Positions 10,801 through 19,172 of a stretch of 35,386 nucleotides of DNA are shown in pieces. The position numbers and the translations under genes were made by a program. How positions within the stretch are numbered: position 1 is the first letter of the stretch; the number at the start of each line of letters is the position of its first letter. Under the pieces are notes generated by a model, which ran no database searches, was not told where the DNA came from, and saw only the letters and a program-made list of their open reading frames with translations. The DNA is from Gammaproteobacteria bacterium (GTDB lineage Bacteria > Pseudomonadota > Gammaproteobacteria > Steroidobacterales > Steroidobacteraceae), in NCBI GenBank assembly GCA_009692285.1, contig SHZO01000006.1:1-35386 (forward strand), in the 5' to 3' direction.

Positions 10801-12040
10801 TGAGCGTGAACGTTACAAAATTCCTTATGGGGCACAGATTAATTCGCGCGAAGGCACGATGGTTGTTGCAGGGCAAAGTGTCGCGACTTGGGATCCTCAC
10901 ACTCATCCGGTCGTCACAGAAGTTACCGGGTTCCTTAAGTTCCAAGATTTCGTCGATGGTCTAACGATCACCACGCAAGTGGACGATGTGACGGGTCTTT
11001 CTTCTATCGTTGTCCAAGATGGAACTAAGCAGCGCGGCGGAAAAGAGCTGCGTCCGACGATTAAATTACTTAATGCCAAGGGCAAAGAAGTGCCATTTGC
11101 GAATACTGATATTCCAGCGGTGTACACCTTGCCTGCTGGCGCACTGATCAGCTTGAGCGACGGTGCTAAAGTATCCGTGGGTGATGTGATCGCACGTATT
11201 CCACAGGAATCTTCAAAGACTCGCGATATCACCGGTGGTCTGCCACGTGTCGCGGATCTCTTTGAAGCACGTAAACCTAAAGAACAGGCGATTCTTGCTG
11301 AAGTCAGCGGTACAGCCAGCTTTGGTAAAGAGACTAAGGGCAAGCGCCGCTTAGTGATTACCGAAGAAAAAGGGGAAAAGTACGAAGAGTTGATTCCTAA
11401 GTGGCGGAAACTTAACGTATTCGAAGGCGAACAAGTTGCGCGCGGTGAGGTAATCGCTGACGGCGAGCCTAATCCACACGATATTCTTCGTTTACAAGGC
11501 GTTGAATCTTTGGCTAATTACTTGGTTCGTGAAATTCAGGATGTATATCGCCTGCAAGGCGTGAAGATAAACGACAAACACATTGAAGTCATAATCCGTC
11601 AAATGTTGCGTAAGACTGAGGTGCTCACTACGGGCGAGACTTCACTGTTGAAGGGTGAACAGTTAGACCGTTCACGTGCGATGGACATTAACGATCGAAT
11701 GCGTGCTGATAACAAACAGTTGGCAACATTGACTCCTGTGTTGCTTGGAATAACTAAGGCATCATTGGCTACCGAATCGTTTATCTCTGCTGCTTCGTTC
11801 CAAGAAACTACACGCGTACTGACAGAAGCCGCTGTGCGGGGTTTGAAGGATGATTTGCGTGGCTTGAAAGAGAACGTGATCGTTGGGCGCTTGATTCCAG
11901 CGGGTACGGGTTTTGCGGCTCATTCGCATCGTCGTATCAAGCATGATGATGCGCGGGCACGCACGTTTAGTGATACCGGTAGCGTTGGAATAGAAGCTGA
12001 AGAGACTATTGCTGGTGCGCCAGAAGGTGCAACAGGTTAA
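7832..12040 (+). CDS. rpoC: DNA-directed RNA polymerase subunit beta'
   Basis: A 1402-residue beta' subunit (E. coli 1407). The N-terminal zinc site has C70, C72, C85 and C88, the catalytic Mg loop is [12 protein letters not shown] starting at N458, and the second zinc site shows [13 protein letters not shown]. These are the same positions or patterns as E. coli. The start ATG at 7832 has GAGG at 7821-7824 overlapping the rpoB stop. Downstream, rpsL would normally come next; instead an IclR gene starts 12 nt after the stop, with no terminator between. Confidence 0.99.
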   Translation: MKEFLNIFKQNEPVEQFDAIKIGLASPEMIRSWSFGEVKKPETINYRTFKPERDGLFCAKIFGPVKDYECLCGKYKRLKHRGVVCEKCGVEVTQSKVRRDRMGHIDLASPVAHIWFLKSLPSRIGLMLDMTLREIERVLYFEAFVVIDPGMTEMTRGKLLTDEEYLNAIEEHGDEFDARMGAEAIHELLQSLDLQAEMLKAREDMGNTASETKLKRLSKRLKLIEAFMESGNKPEWMVMTILPVLPPDLRPLVPLDGGRFATSDLNDLYRRVINRNNRLRRLLELNAPDIIVRNEKRMLQESVDALLDNGRRGRAITGTNKRPLKSLADMIKGKQGRFRQNLLGKRVDYSGRSVIVVGPTLRLHQCGLPKKMALELFKPFIFQKLQLRGDASTIKAAKRLVEREGPEVWDILEDVIREHPVLLNRAPTLHRLGIQAFEPVLIEGKAIQLHPLVCTAFNADFDGDQMAVHVPLSLEAQLEARALMMSTNNILSPANGDPIIVPSQDVVLGLYYMTRERVGALGEGMVFSDVGEAHRAYETHQVHLQARVQVRILEVLMVDGEKVPRRRLVKTTIGRALLSEVLPEGMSFDLVNQDMTKKMISATINACYRQLGLKDTVIFADRIMYTGFHYATRSSVSFGIDDIVIPEQKTKIVASADREVKEIQEQYSSGLVTNGERYNKVVDIWSRANDQVAKAMMDKLGTEEAIDSKGQKQRQKSFNSIFMMADSGARGSAAQIRQLAGMRGLMAKPDGSIIETPITANFREGLNVLQYFISTHGARKGLADTALKTANSGYLTRRLVDVAQDLVVTEVDCGTTEGLTVTPLVEGGDVVEGLGERVLGRTLAEDVLKPGGKGLVLIPAGTLIDEALVALLELQGVDQVQVRSPITCKTRYGVCATCYGRDLARGRIINIGEAVGVMAAQSIGEPGTQLTMRTFHIGGAASRAAAASSIEVRNKGTLRFHNVKTVAHEKGHFVAVSRSGEIGVVDEFGRERERYKIPYGAQINSREGTMVVAGQSVATWDPHTHPVVTEVTGFLKFQDFVDGLTITTQVDDVTGLSSIVVQDGTKQRGGKELRPTIKLLNAKGKEVPFANTDIPAVYTLPAGALISLSDGAKVSVGDVIARIPQESSKTRDITGGLPRVADLFEARKPKEQAILAEVSGTASFGKETKGKRRLVITEEKGEKYEELIPKWRKLNVFEGEQVARGEVIADGEPNPHDILRLQGVESLANYLVREIQDVYRLQGVKINDKHIEVIIRQMLRKTEVLTTGETSLLKGEQLDRSRAMDINDRMRADNKQLATLTPVLLGITKASLATESFISAASFQETTRVLTEAAVRGLKDDLRGLKENVIVGRLIPAGTGFAAHSHRRIKHDDARARTFSDTGSVGIEAEETIAGAPEGATG

Positions 12041-12052
12041 AAACGGAAAATC

Positions 12053-12910
12053 ATGGGTAACCTTGAAAGCACAATGAAGGGTGATCAAGCAGCGGATCAG
12101 TTTGAGTCCCTCGGCCTTGCGCCGGGGGCTCGTCCGCCCCACAAGATGCCTCCAGGGCATCCCACCCCTGTTAGGGTGTTGTTGCGTGGTCTTGAGCTGA
12201 TTCGAGTTTTGAGTAGCCAAGGGCCTTTGACTACAGCAGCGCTGAGCCAAAAGTTACGGTTGGCGCGCACGACTGTAAATCGTTGTTTAGCTACCTTGGA
12301 AGCTACTGGTTTTGTCTCGCGTGAAGAGGATTCCCGTCGCTTCTCTCTGACACTTAAATCACGAACACTGAGTCATGGCTTTGACCCAACAGTTGAAAGA
12401 TTAGAAGTAGTCCGCCATATGATGCGGGTAGTGGCCCCTCGCGTGCGGTGGCCGATGAGCTTGATGTCCATGCGATACCCGGAAATGTTCATCGAAGATT
12501 CTACCGATCGCGACAGCGGCTTTGCAGTCGAATACTTTGAGCGTGGCATGACGGTACCCGTGCTTATGACTGCCTCGGGTCGAGCTTTTTTAGCTTTTTC
12601 TAGTGCTAAGGTTAGGGAATCAGTTCTGGAGTCTTTATGGGCAGCACGCACAGATGACACGCAATCTATCTGGACTAATCGTGCTGATTTAGATCGCGAG
12701 CTGACTGCCATTCGTGAACGTGGCTACGCGAAAGCGATCCGGCCTTTGCGTATAACAGAGCAAGGCAGCATTGCAGTACCCGTGATGTTTGAGAGCAAAC
12801 CCGTGGGTATTATTGCGGTACGTTTTGCGTTATCGGCAGTAACTTTTGATGAAGCCCGCAAGTATCTATTACCAGCTTTGCTAGAAGTAGCGCAGGCTAC
12901 GACTGTCTAA
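12053..12910 (+). CDS. IclR-family transcriptional regulator
   Basis: 285 residues. A winged helix-turn-helix lies at about 40-103 (LLRGLELIRVLSSQGPLTTA, then ARTTVNRCLATLEATGFVSR). An IclR effector-binding domain follows to the end, with VLMTASGRAFLAF and RERGYAKAIRPL...GSIAVPV. The closest feel is MhpR-type activators of aromatic or cyclic-compound catabolism, but the effector cannot be read. The first 40 residues are a poorly structured tail, and internal ATGs at 12074 and 12146 are alternative starts; none has a strong ribosome site. It starts 12 nt after rpoC, so rpoC read-through may feed it. It is the only regulator in the island. Confidence 0.9.
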   Translation: MGNLESTMKGDQAADQFESLGLAPGARPPHKMPPGHPTPVRVLLRGLELIRVLSSQGPLTTAALSQKLRLARTTVNRCLATLEATGFVSREEDSRRFSLTLKSRTLSHGFDPTVERLEVVRHMMRVVAPRVRWPMSLMSMRYPEMFIEDSTDRDSGFAVEYFERGMTVPVLMTASGRAFLAFSSAKVRESVLESLWAARTDDTQSIWTNRADLDRELTAIRERGYAKAIRPLRITEQGSIAVPVMFESKPVGIIAVRFALSAVTFDEARKYLLPALLEVAQATTV

Positions 12911-12930
12911 ATCAAAGGGCTTTTATGCGT

Positions 12931-12954
12931 GGCCGGCTTCTCGCCGAGCCTTTT
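12931..12954 (+). terminator. Rho-independent terminator after the IclR gene
   Basis: A GC-rich stem pairs GGC+CGGC (12931-12937) with GCCG+GCC (12943-12950, A12947 bulged) around the loop TTCTC, followed directly by TTTT (12951-12954). It starts about 20 nt after the iclR stop. It could end read-through from rpoC-iclR before the rest of the island. It also covers the region where the start of the next gene would be expected. Confidence 0.55.
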
Positions 12955-13034
12955 GGCAGATTCACTTTTGTGTTTTTTTATGGGGGTTTACTGCCATTTT
13001 AGGTAAGTTAATAACCCTACCGGCGCATGCTCTG

Positions 13035-13820
13035 GTGATATGGCGCATGGGGTTAGTCAGTATATTTTTAGCGATGCTCCCTCGTGTGTGGCATTCAATA
13101 CGAGCTTTATCACTAAAATTACTGATGATCTATGCTGGAATCGGTGTGATCATAGCCTTGCATTGGCTGTGTTTCTACGGGGCTATTAAACTATCTAACG
13201 TATCGGTAGCAGTGAGCTGCCTATCTTTAGGGTCATTTTTCGCTGCAGTGATTGAACCTGCGTTAACTGGTCGCAAGCATGTCCGTCGCGAGTTTTTTTT
13301 AGGGATTTTGGCGATCCCTGGAGTACTACTTTTAGTTGATGGGGTACCACTTAATATGCGTGTCGGTATTTTAGTAGGGGTAGCATCAGCATTTTTATCT
13401 GCTCTCTTCTCTGCACTTAATAAACGATATATTCACTCTGCGGATGCTGAGGCTGTGACCTTAATTGAGATGTGCATCGGTACAGTATCACTTAGCCTCA
13501 TCGCTACTATTTTTTTTGGAATTCAAGAAACCTTCAAAATTCCAAGCTTGATAGATTTATTGTGGCTATTAAGCTTAGCTATTGTATTCACTTTATTGCC
13601 ATTTATTATTTCACTACGCGCACTGCGGCACACCAGCGCCTTTTCAACCCAGATGGCTCTAAATCTGGAGCCGGTGTACGCTATATGTATTGCGGCGCTA
13701 TGGTTTAAGGAATATCGCGAGTTAGATTTGCGCTTTTACCTTGGGGCAAGTATTATTTTTTTTGTGGTCGCGCTGCAGCCTATATTGCAGGCTTGGGATC
13801 GCAAAGCCGAGTTTTTATGA
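13035..13820 (+). CDS. EamA/DMT-family transporter, 5' end unclear
   Basis: A multi-helix membrane protein of the drug/metabolite transporter superfamily, probably an inner-membrane exporter. ALHWLCFYGAIKLSNVSVAV and ALNLEPVYAICIAALWF are typical of the two EamA repeats. The first usable start codon is GTG 13035, giving 261 aa, but the reading frame is open upstream. It encodes IHFCVFLWGFTAILGKLI (12960-13013), the expected first helix of this family, with no ATG, GTG or TTG before it. The gene has therefore lost its start, uses a rare codon such as ATT 12960, or has a one-base error. An ATG at 12925 is out of frame by one base. T-rich codon use differs from the neighbouring rpo genes. Confidence 0.75.
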   Translation: MIWRMGLVSIFLAMLPRVWHSIRALSLKLLMIYAGIGVIIALHWLCFYGAIKLSNVSVAVSCLSLGSFFAAVIEPALTGRKHVRREFFLGILAIPGVLLLVDGVPLNMRVGILVGVASAFLSALFSALNKRYIHSADAEAVTLIEMCIGTVSLSLIATIFFGIQETFKIPSLIDLLWLLSLAIVFTLLPFIISLRALRHTSAFSTQMALNLEPVYAICIAALWFKEYRELDLRFYLGASIIFFVVALQPILQAWDRKAEFL

Positions 13821-13864
13821 AGTATGCTTATTTAAATTAGGCTGTAATTTACCTGAGGTACAAT

Positions 13865-14272
13865 GTGGATCCCAAATTACTTCAAGCTATTAAGTCCTTA
13901 CATGCACCCTCTGAATGGGTGCATCTATCTACAATAGGACAAGATGGTTCGCCACACGTCACTCCAATGATGATGGGTCTGCAGGACCCGTGGTTACTAT
14001 TTAGTCTCACAGGCAAGCAAAAGGTGCGCAATTTAGAGCGTGATCCACGTGCCTGTGTCGCAATCTCTAAGCCGACAACTATGGCCCATGTCATTGTATG
14101 GGGTCGTATTGAAATTAGAGTGGATACAGAGGCACAGCCTATTTGGGAAGCTATGATTACACGTGCCTTTGGTGCGGAAGGACTGGGTAATCGCGCGCGG
14201 ACGCTTGCTATGGATGGGACGATGCTTGGCGTAATGGTTCCCGAGCGGCATCGTATTTATGGCCTTGATTAG
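13865..14272 (+). CDS. Pyridoxamine 5'-phosphate oxidase-fold flavoprotein
   Basis: 135 residues with the split-barrel fold used to bind FMN or F420. N-terminal WVHLSTIGQDGSPHVTPMMM is followed by LLFSLTGKQKVRNLERDPRACVAI, the standard pattern of PPOX-class proteins. Such short members are often reductases or uncharacterised cofactor binders, and the substrate is unknown. The GTG start at 13865 has GAGG at 13855-13858; an ATG two bases earlier is in another frame. It is 44 nt after the transporter and 37 nt before the next gene, so the three may form one transcript. Confidence 0.85.
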   Translation: MDPKLLQAIKSLHAPSEWVHLSTIGQDGSPHVTPMMMGLQDPWLLFSLTGKQKVRNLERDPRACVAISKPTTMAHVIVWGRIEIRVDTEAQPIWEAMITRAFGAEGLGNRARTLAMDGTMLGVMVPERHRIYGLD

Positions 14273-14309
14273 TCTTTAATTTAGTTGCCAAACATTATGG
14301 AGCTTTGCT

Positions 14310-14831
14310 ATGGATCGACGTAATTTTATTCAATCCTCAGCACCAGCAGTTTTGGCTGCAGGGACAGCCACTTCGCTCTCCGAAGCTAAGTCAGGATCTG
14401 ATCCAAAATACTTTGATATTGTTCTTGCAGTTGTTGATGCTTGGCGTCGTTTGGATATTGATGGCGTGCTCGTACATATTTCTGAAGATATTCTTTGGTA
14501 CTCGCATGTAGGTTCACCACCGATGCAAAACAAGCGACAAATGCGTGCTTTTCTAGAAACTTTTGCTAGTGGAATTACTGATGTTAAATGGGTGATCTAT
14601 AACCATGCAATTTCTGGCAATCAAATATTTTTAGATGGCGCTGATGATTTCGTAATGATCCCTGAAAAACGCCGTGTTGCGATCCCTTACTTAGGTGTGA
14701 TGACATTTCGGGGCGCTTTAATTTACGAATGGCGAGATTACTTTGACCGAGCAGTATTCTTGCGCTATAAAGCAGGGGAAGTGCCAACTATGGATATGCA
14801 GCGTTTATTAGATCGTCCGGGTAGACCCTGA
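14310..14831 (+). CDS. Limonene-epoxide-hydrolase/SnoaL-like protein with Tat-type signal
   Basis: 173 residues. The N-terminus DRRNFIQ plus a hydrophobic Ala-rich stretch resembles a twin-arginine export signal, with possible cleavage near residue 26. The remainder is an NTF2-like cone related to limonene-1,2-epoxide hydrolase: VVDAWRRLDIDGVLVHI, MRAFLETFASGITDVKW and the hallmark WRDYFD. The family's catalytic Arg-x-Asp appears as A-D-D here by my hand alignment, so epoxide hydrolysis is doubtful. The ATG at 14310 has GGAG 14299-14302. It converges on the FAD dehydrogenase, whose stop lies 11 nt away. Confidence 0.75.
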   Translation: MDRRNFIQSSAPAVLAAGTATSLSEAKSGSDPKYFDIVLAVVDAWRRLDIDGVLVHISEDILWYSHVGSPPMQNKRQMRAFLETFASGITDVKWVIYNHAISGNQIFLDGADDFVMIPEKRRVAIPYLGVMTFRGALIYEWRDYFDRAVFLRYKAGEVPTMDMQRLLDRPGRP

Positions 14832-14842
14832 TATTTATTCAT

Positions 14843-16273
14843 TCACCATTTCAGTAGTCGCTCACCGAGAATCTTCCCAAATGTGAGTGCTGGTGTGAGG
14901 GAAAGCCCGCCTACAAACGCATTGCCTGATGTGCGTCCGAATCCCAGAATTTCTCCTGCGGCATACAAATTAATAATTGGCTTGCCGTTTTTTCCGATTA
15001 CCCGTAATTTCTTGTCAACCTTCAGTCCTGCTGGGCTTAAAACGGTAATCCCTTGTGCTTTTATTGCATAGAAGGGTGGTTTTTCAATACGACGAATTAA
15101 AAAATCTTTGTTGTATTTTCTATCAATTCCAGAATCTACTGCTGAGTTGTACTGTTTTATGCTATTACACAAGGTGGCGATTGGCACGCTGAGTTTGCGA
15201 GCAAGCTCAGAAATTGTCTTAGCTTTGATAAATGCAGGGTGGCGTCCAAATTCTGCACGGTACACTGATCTAGAATCGAGTGTCATAGTCCCAGAATTTT
15301 GTAAAATACCTTCGTCAAAGATAATATTCATGGCCGTACCTGGTTGGCGCAGCAATGATCGTTCACGATAATCAATGCTTGGGTGATCTTCTTGCATAAA
15401 ACGCCGACCTTTAGTATCGACAAAGATCTCCCAAATTTTTCGTGTACCTGGTGAGAGAGTTAAAAATATACCACTGCATGGATCTTTTGGATTATCCAAG
15501 ACGCCTGCGAAAGTACACAAAAATTTATCACTACCGTCCAAGGGTGCACCAATTGCTCGGGCAGCAATGAGACCATCACCCTGTGAATAGGGATTCACGT
15601 AAGAGCACAGTGGCACCTTTGGAGTCAGTTGAGTCCACAGCGAAGGGTTGGCTGCATAGCCGCCGGAGGCCAAGACTACGTTTTTACCTAAGAATTCTTG
15701 GCTACCGCTGGGAGTATTTGCTCGAACTCCCGTTACTACACCACGTTCATCTGTGATGATTTTTTGCATACGATGCTGCAGAAGCAGATGAATTTTCCCC
15801 TGAGCAATTAGACGGTCATGGATGGGTTTAAGAGTTTCAAGAATTGATATTGCTTTATTATTTCCCCATAAGTAACGGCGAGTCGAATAGGCTTCGTGGG
15901 CCTCGCCAGCCACAGGTGTACCTACGGCTGGTTGGAATCCAAGATCCATTAGCCAATCTATGGTATTTGCTGCGTTATCAACCATCAGCCGAAGTACGAT
16001 AGGATCAATCTGCCCATGCGCAATTCTTTGTGCATCACGGTAGTGATCGTTGGGACTGTCTTGAATACCCTGTGATTTCTGCAAACGCGTACCCGCAGCG
16101 CTGATTTGGCCTGAGGACCAATAGAGGGTGCCTCCAACGCGATAATCGGCCTCGAGTTGCAGAACTTTAGCGCCGCGTTCGGCCGCTCGTATTGCCAAGG
16201 GGAGTCCTGCGCTACCGGCGCCAATGACAATTATATCCCAAAGTGGCGGGGGATTAACTTTAGCGCGAGCCAT
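14843..16273 (-). CDS. FAD-dependent dehydrogenase (fumarate reductase/ketosteroid dehydrogenase-like)
   Basis: 476 residues of the FAD_binding_2 flavoprotein family. The Rossmann nucleotide site is IIVIGAGSAG (residues 14-23) with acidic E41. The C-terminal FAD closure is NLYAAGEILGFGRTSGNAFVGG, and PPFYAIKAQG precedes the substrate loop. In fumarate reductases that loop carries HTMGG; here it reads TVLSPAGL, so fumarate is unlikely to be the substrate. Relatives desaturate steroid rings or tricarballylate. No export signal. ATG 16273 has AGAGGA just upstream. It is divergently oriented from the aldolase gene across 71 bp. Confidence 0.88.
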   Translation of the reverse strand: MARAKVNPPPLWDIIVIGAGSAGLPLAIRAAERGAKVLQLEADYRVGGTLYWSSGQISAAGTRLQKSQGIQDSPNDHYRDAQRIAHGQIDPIVLRLMVDNAANTIDWLMDLGFQPAVGTPVAGEAHEAYSTRRYLWGNNKAISILETLKPIHDRLIAQGKIHLLLQHRMQKIITDERGVVTGVRANTPSGSQEFLGKNVVLASGGYAANPSLWTQLTPKVPLCSYVNPYSQGDGLIAARAIGAPLDGSDKFLCTFAGVLDNPKDPCSGIFLTLSPGTRKIWEIFVDTKGRRFMQEDHPSIDYRERSLLRQPGTAMNIIFDEGILQNSGTMTLDSRSVYRAEFGRHPAFIKAKTISELARKLSVPIATLCNSIKQYNSAVDSGIDRKYNKDFLIRRIEKPPFYAIKAQGITVLSPAGLKVDKKLRVIGKNGKPIINLYAAGEILGFGRTSGNAFVGGLSLTPALTFGKILGERLLKW

Positions 16274-16310
16274 GTGTATCCTCTTAAAAATGTACGTATA
16301 GTTTAGTAAG

Positions 16311-16338
16311 TTGTGGGAGCTAATGGTAACGCTATACT
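16311..16338 (+). promoter_or_regulatory. Promoter for the aldolase-MDR-hydrolase operon
   Basis: A -35-like TTGTGG (16311-16316), a 16-bp spacer and a -10 TATACT (16333-16338) sit just upstream of the class II aldolase gene. Transcription would start at about 16344-16346, at or next to the ATG at 16345, and there is no Shine-Dalgarno sequence. The mRNA may therefore be leaderless. Assigned by eye. Confidence 0.4.
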
Positions 16339-16344
16339 CAAGAA

Positions 16345-17082
16345 ATGAATATTTCCCCTGAAGAATGGCAGTTACGTTTTGATCTGGCCGCAGCCTATCG
16401 TTTAGTCGCTTTGCACGGTTGGAGTGATCTAGTATTTACGCATATCACGGCGCGTATTCCAGGGCGTGAACATCATTTTCTAATAAATCCGTATGGTTTA
16501 TTGTTTGAGGAAGTTACAGCTTCTTCACTCATAAAAGTTGATGAGCACTGCAATAAATTACAAGATTCGCCTTATCCTGTAAATCCTGCTGGATTTGTTA
16601 TTCATAGCGCAATACATGAGGTCCGCGAGGATGCTAACTGCGTGCTGCATACTCATACTCGCGCAGGTGTTGCAGTCTCAGCTCAGGCGCAAGGACTGCT
16701 CCCTATTTCCCAGCAGAGTACTTTTGTACTGGCTTCATTGGGTTACCACAACTACGAAGGTGTTGCATTTCGATCAGAAGAAAAACCGCGTCTACAAGCC
16801 GATTTAGGAAATTACTCTTTTCTGTGTCTACGTAATCATGGTTTGCTTACTGTAGGCGCAACTATTGCTGATGCTTTTTTAGCAATGTATATCTTTGAGA
16901 GCGCTTGCCAAATCCAAATAGCAGCCCAAGCGGGTGGTAGTGCATTGCTATCAGTAGATCCAGCTATTATCGCGGGCACCGCTGAGGCAATGCGCGTTCA
17001 AACTGGCGGCTTAGGAGGAGGGTTTGTGTGGCCGAGCTTGTTGCGTAAACTTCAACGTACTGATTCAAACTATCGCAGTTAG
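16345..17082 (+). CDS. Class II aldolase/adducin-family protein
   Basis: 245 residues with the metal-binding fold of L-fuculose-phosphate aldolase. Zinc ligands are recognisable as H102 and H104 (CVLHTHT) and H165 (LRNHGLL). SDLVFTHITAR and VIHSAIHEVREDA fit the family. The catalytic glutamate of fuculose-phosphate aldolase (SSEW) aligns with PAGF here, so it is more like the uncharacterised adducin-like branch, whose members may act as decarboxylases, lyases or epimerases. It is first in a plus-strand run with the MDR and the two hydrolases. Confidence 0.85.
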   Translation: MNISPEEWQLRFDLAAAYRLVALHGWSDLVFTHITARIPGREHHFLINPYGLLFEEVTASSLIKVDEHCNKLQDSPYPVNPAGFVIHSAIHEVREDANCVLHTHTRAGVAVSAQAQGLLPISQQSTFVLASLGYHNYEGVAFRSEEKPRLQADLGNYSFLCLRNHGLLTVGATIADAFLAMYIFESACQIQIAAQAGGSALLSVDPAIIAGTAEAMRVQTGGLGGGFVWPSLLRKLQRTDSNYRS

Positions 17083-17129
17083 GGTTGTCCGACGCACTGA
17101 AATTTAATACTACTTAGGATCCTTTAGTG

Positions 17130-18302
17130 ATGAAACGACGTTCAGTTTTATGTTCAGGGGCCTCTTTAATCGCTGCTGGCGCAACTATTTTAAATAGCCT
17201 GCCCAGCATTGCTGCGACGCTGTCTGATAAATCGGTACGCTTCATGCGAGCTTATGAAGTGGGTGAGCTCGGCAGGAAAAATTATGGGCTACGGATTGTG
17301 AGGCGGCCTGTTCCGGATGTTGCTGCGGGTCAAGTATTGCTGCGTGTGCATGCCACCGGGTTAAACGCGCGTGATCTAGCTTTACTACGAGGCCTTCGTA
17401 TTTACGGCGGTGTACACGACCCGACCCGTATACCTTTAGACGATAATGCCTGTGAGGTGTTGGCACTTGGAGCGGGCGTCACAGATTTCAAAATTGGAGA
17501 CCGGGTGCTGTGTACGCATTTTCCACTGTGGCTAGACGGTCCTTGGGATGATGTGACTATGTCAGGCGTAGACTTTGGTGTAAATACCAATGGATTTCTT
17601 GCTGAACAAGTGGCAGTTCCTGCGCAAGGTTTAGTGCGAATTCCTAGAGAAATATCCTACCAAGCCGCTGCTACATTTCCAAATGCAGGATTAACTGCTT
17701 GGCATGCTGTAATGGTGGCAGCAAATCTTCAAGCTGGTGAAACCATGGTTACTTTAGGTACCGGAGGCGTGTCGGTATTTGGGATGCAGTGGGCTAAGTT
17801 ACGTGGTGCCAAAGTTGCAATCACATCTTCACAGGATACAAAGCTCGTGCGAATGCGTGAGCTCGGTGCCGAAATTACTATTAACTATCGCAATAATCCG
17901 GACTGGCACCATGAGTTACTCGAGTTAACACAAGGGCGTGGCGCTGATGTCGTTCTGAATACCGTAGGCATTGCTGAGCTAGAGCGTTGCTTGCTTGCTT
18001 GCAATTCTAATGGAAGAGTCATGGTGATAGGTGCTAACTCAGTTACTCGCGGTAAGGGTACTGCTACAACGGCAGAGTTCACGGGGTTGAAAGTTTTTCC
18101 GCGAGCAATGATCATGCGCGGATTAACTATTCGCGGCATTATTGTTGGGAGTCGCCAAATGTTAGCCGATGCTTTACAAGCTGCAGCATCTGCAGGACTA
18201 CTTCCTGTAATTGACCGCGTTTTTTCTTTTGAGAATGCGCGAGAAGCCATTACGTACATGGAAAGTGGAGAGAAAATTGGTAAGATTGTTATTAGTATCT
18301 AG
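17130..18302 (+). CDS. MDR-superfamily NAD(P)-dependent oxidoreductase with Tat-type signal
   Basis: 390 residues. A medium-chain dehydrogenase/reductase of the quinone-oxidoreductase type. The substrate domain has VHATGLNARDLALLRG, with the NxRD pattern of zinc-free members and no catalytic-zinc cysteine. KIGDRV follows and the cofactor site is TLGTGGVSVFG (residues 208-218). Oddly, it begins MKRRSVL followed by about 20 hydrophobic residues ending PSIAAT, which resembles a twin-arginine signal. ATG 17130 or the GTG at 17127 directly before it could start the gene; AGGA at 17117-17120 fits either. It probably shares the aldolase transcript. Confidence 0.87.
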   Translation: MKRRSVLCSGASLIAAGATILNSLPSIAATLSDKSVRFMRAYEVGELGRKNYGLRIVRRPVPDVAAGQVLLRVHATGLNARDLALLRGLRIYGGVHDPTRIPLDDNACEVLALGAGVTDFKIGDRVLCTHFPLWLDGPWDDVTMSGVDFGVNTNGFLAEQVAVPAQGLVRIPREISYQAAATFPNAGLTAWHAVMVAANLQAGETMVTLGTGGVSVFGMQWAKLRGAKVAITSSQDTKLVRMRELGAEITINYRNNPDWHHELLELTQGRGADVVLNTVGIAELERCLLACNSNGRVMVIGANSVTRGKGTATTAEFTGLKVFPRAMIMRGLTIRGIIVGSRQMLADALQAAASAGLLPVIDRVFSFENAREAITYMESGEKIGKIVISI

Positions 18303-18320
18303 TCGTGAAATTTTTCATGA
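18303..18320. repeat. Inverted repeat before the first alpha/beta hydrolase gene
   Basis: TCGTGAAA (18303-18310) and TTTCATGA (18313-18320) form an 18-bp inverted repeat with one mismatch, which is G-U in RNA. It lies in the 33-nt gap upstream of the hydrolase, which has no Shine-Dalgarno sequence. It could be an operator or an intra-operon mRNA hairpin. Confidence 0.35.
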
Positions 18321-18335
18321 TGATACTTTAACGCT

Positions 18336-19172
18336 ATGAAATTCTGGCGTACTCCCTTGGGAGTGCAGCGGCACTATATCAACGGACGCTATGGGCAGAT
18401 ACATTATCGTATTGCAGCCCCCGCACACCCCTCTGCTGTGCCGTTATTATGTTTCCATTTAAGCCCTAATTCAGGCCGCGTGTATGCGCAATTTATCGCG
18501 CAGATAGGCCACGATCGTATCGCAATCGCCCCAGATACACCTGGTTTTGGGCTGTCTGATGCACCAACCACTGCGCCTGAAATCAGTGACTATGCCGCAT
18601 GCATGGGAGAATTTGCGGATGCACATGGGTTTACGACATTTGATGTAATGGGCTACCATACAGGCTCAAAGATTGCATTAGCACTCGCACAACAAAGACC
18701 TGCTCAGTTACGGCGTTTAGTATTGGTGTCTGCGCCAATTTATACTGAGGCAGAATTAGTGCAGCAATACAAAAGTATGGGTACGTCCGAGGTAGAAAAA
18801 TTGAGCGAAGATGGCTCGCATTTGCTCAGGCTTTGGCAAGATCATTGGCGTTGGAAGGACTCTGCAGCCCCAGCTAGTTTTATTCAGCGTGAAGTAGCTG
18901 AGGGTCTCGTGGCAGGTGAGCAAGCTTGGTGGGGGCATCAAGCTGCATTTAAAGTACAGCACGCCCTCGAGTTACCGAAAGTTGAGCAGCCAATTTTATT
19001 ACTTTGCCCTAAGGATGATCTTTGGGAAGCAACTCAACGGGCACGGCCTTTTCTACGCAATGGAAAATTTGTGGAGCTGCCGAATTATGCTCATGGTTTT
19101 TTAGACGTGCATACTACTGAGGTAGTGGACATAGTCCGCCATTTTCTGGATGCATCGGAGCAGACGTTTTGA
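18336..19172 (+). CDS. Alpha/beta-hydrolase-fold protein lacking the canonical serine (paralogue A)
   Basis: 278 residues with the alpha/beta-hydrolase core. The oxyanion-loop region is FHLSPNSG (40-47), then APDTPGFGLSD, an acidic position at D227/D228 (CPKDDLW) and the catalytic-type histidine H253 (YAHGF). The nucleophile elbow, normally GxSxG, reads GYHTG (106-110), with His in the serine position. A cap motif DGSHLLRLW is shared with the other three hydrolase domains of this island. It could be an unusual hydrolase, lyase or dehalogenase-like enzyme, or a non-catalytic protein. It is followed by its paralogue with a 4-nt overlap. Confidence 0.85.
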   Translation: MKFWRTPLGVQRHYINGRYGQIHYRIAAPAHPSAVPLLCFHLSPNSGRVYAQFIAQIGHDRIAIAPDTPGFGLSDAPTTAPEISDYAACMGEFADAHGFTTFDVMGYHTGSKIALALAQQRPAQLRRLVLVSAPIYTEAELVQQYKSMGTSEVEKLSEDGSHLLRLWQDHWRWKDSAAPASFIQREVAEGLVAGEQAWWGHQAAFKVQHALELPKVEQPILLLCPKDDLWEATQRARPFLRNGKFVELPNYAHGFLDVHTTEVVDIVRHFLDASEQTF

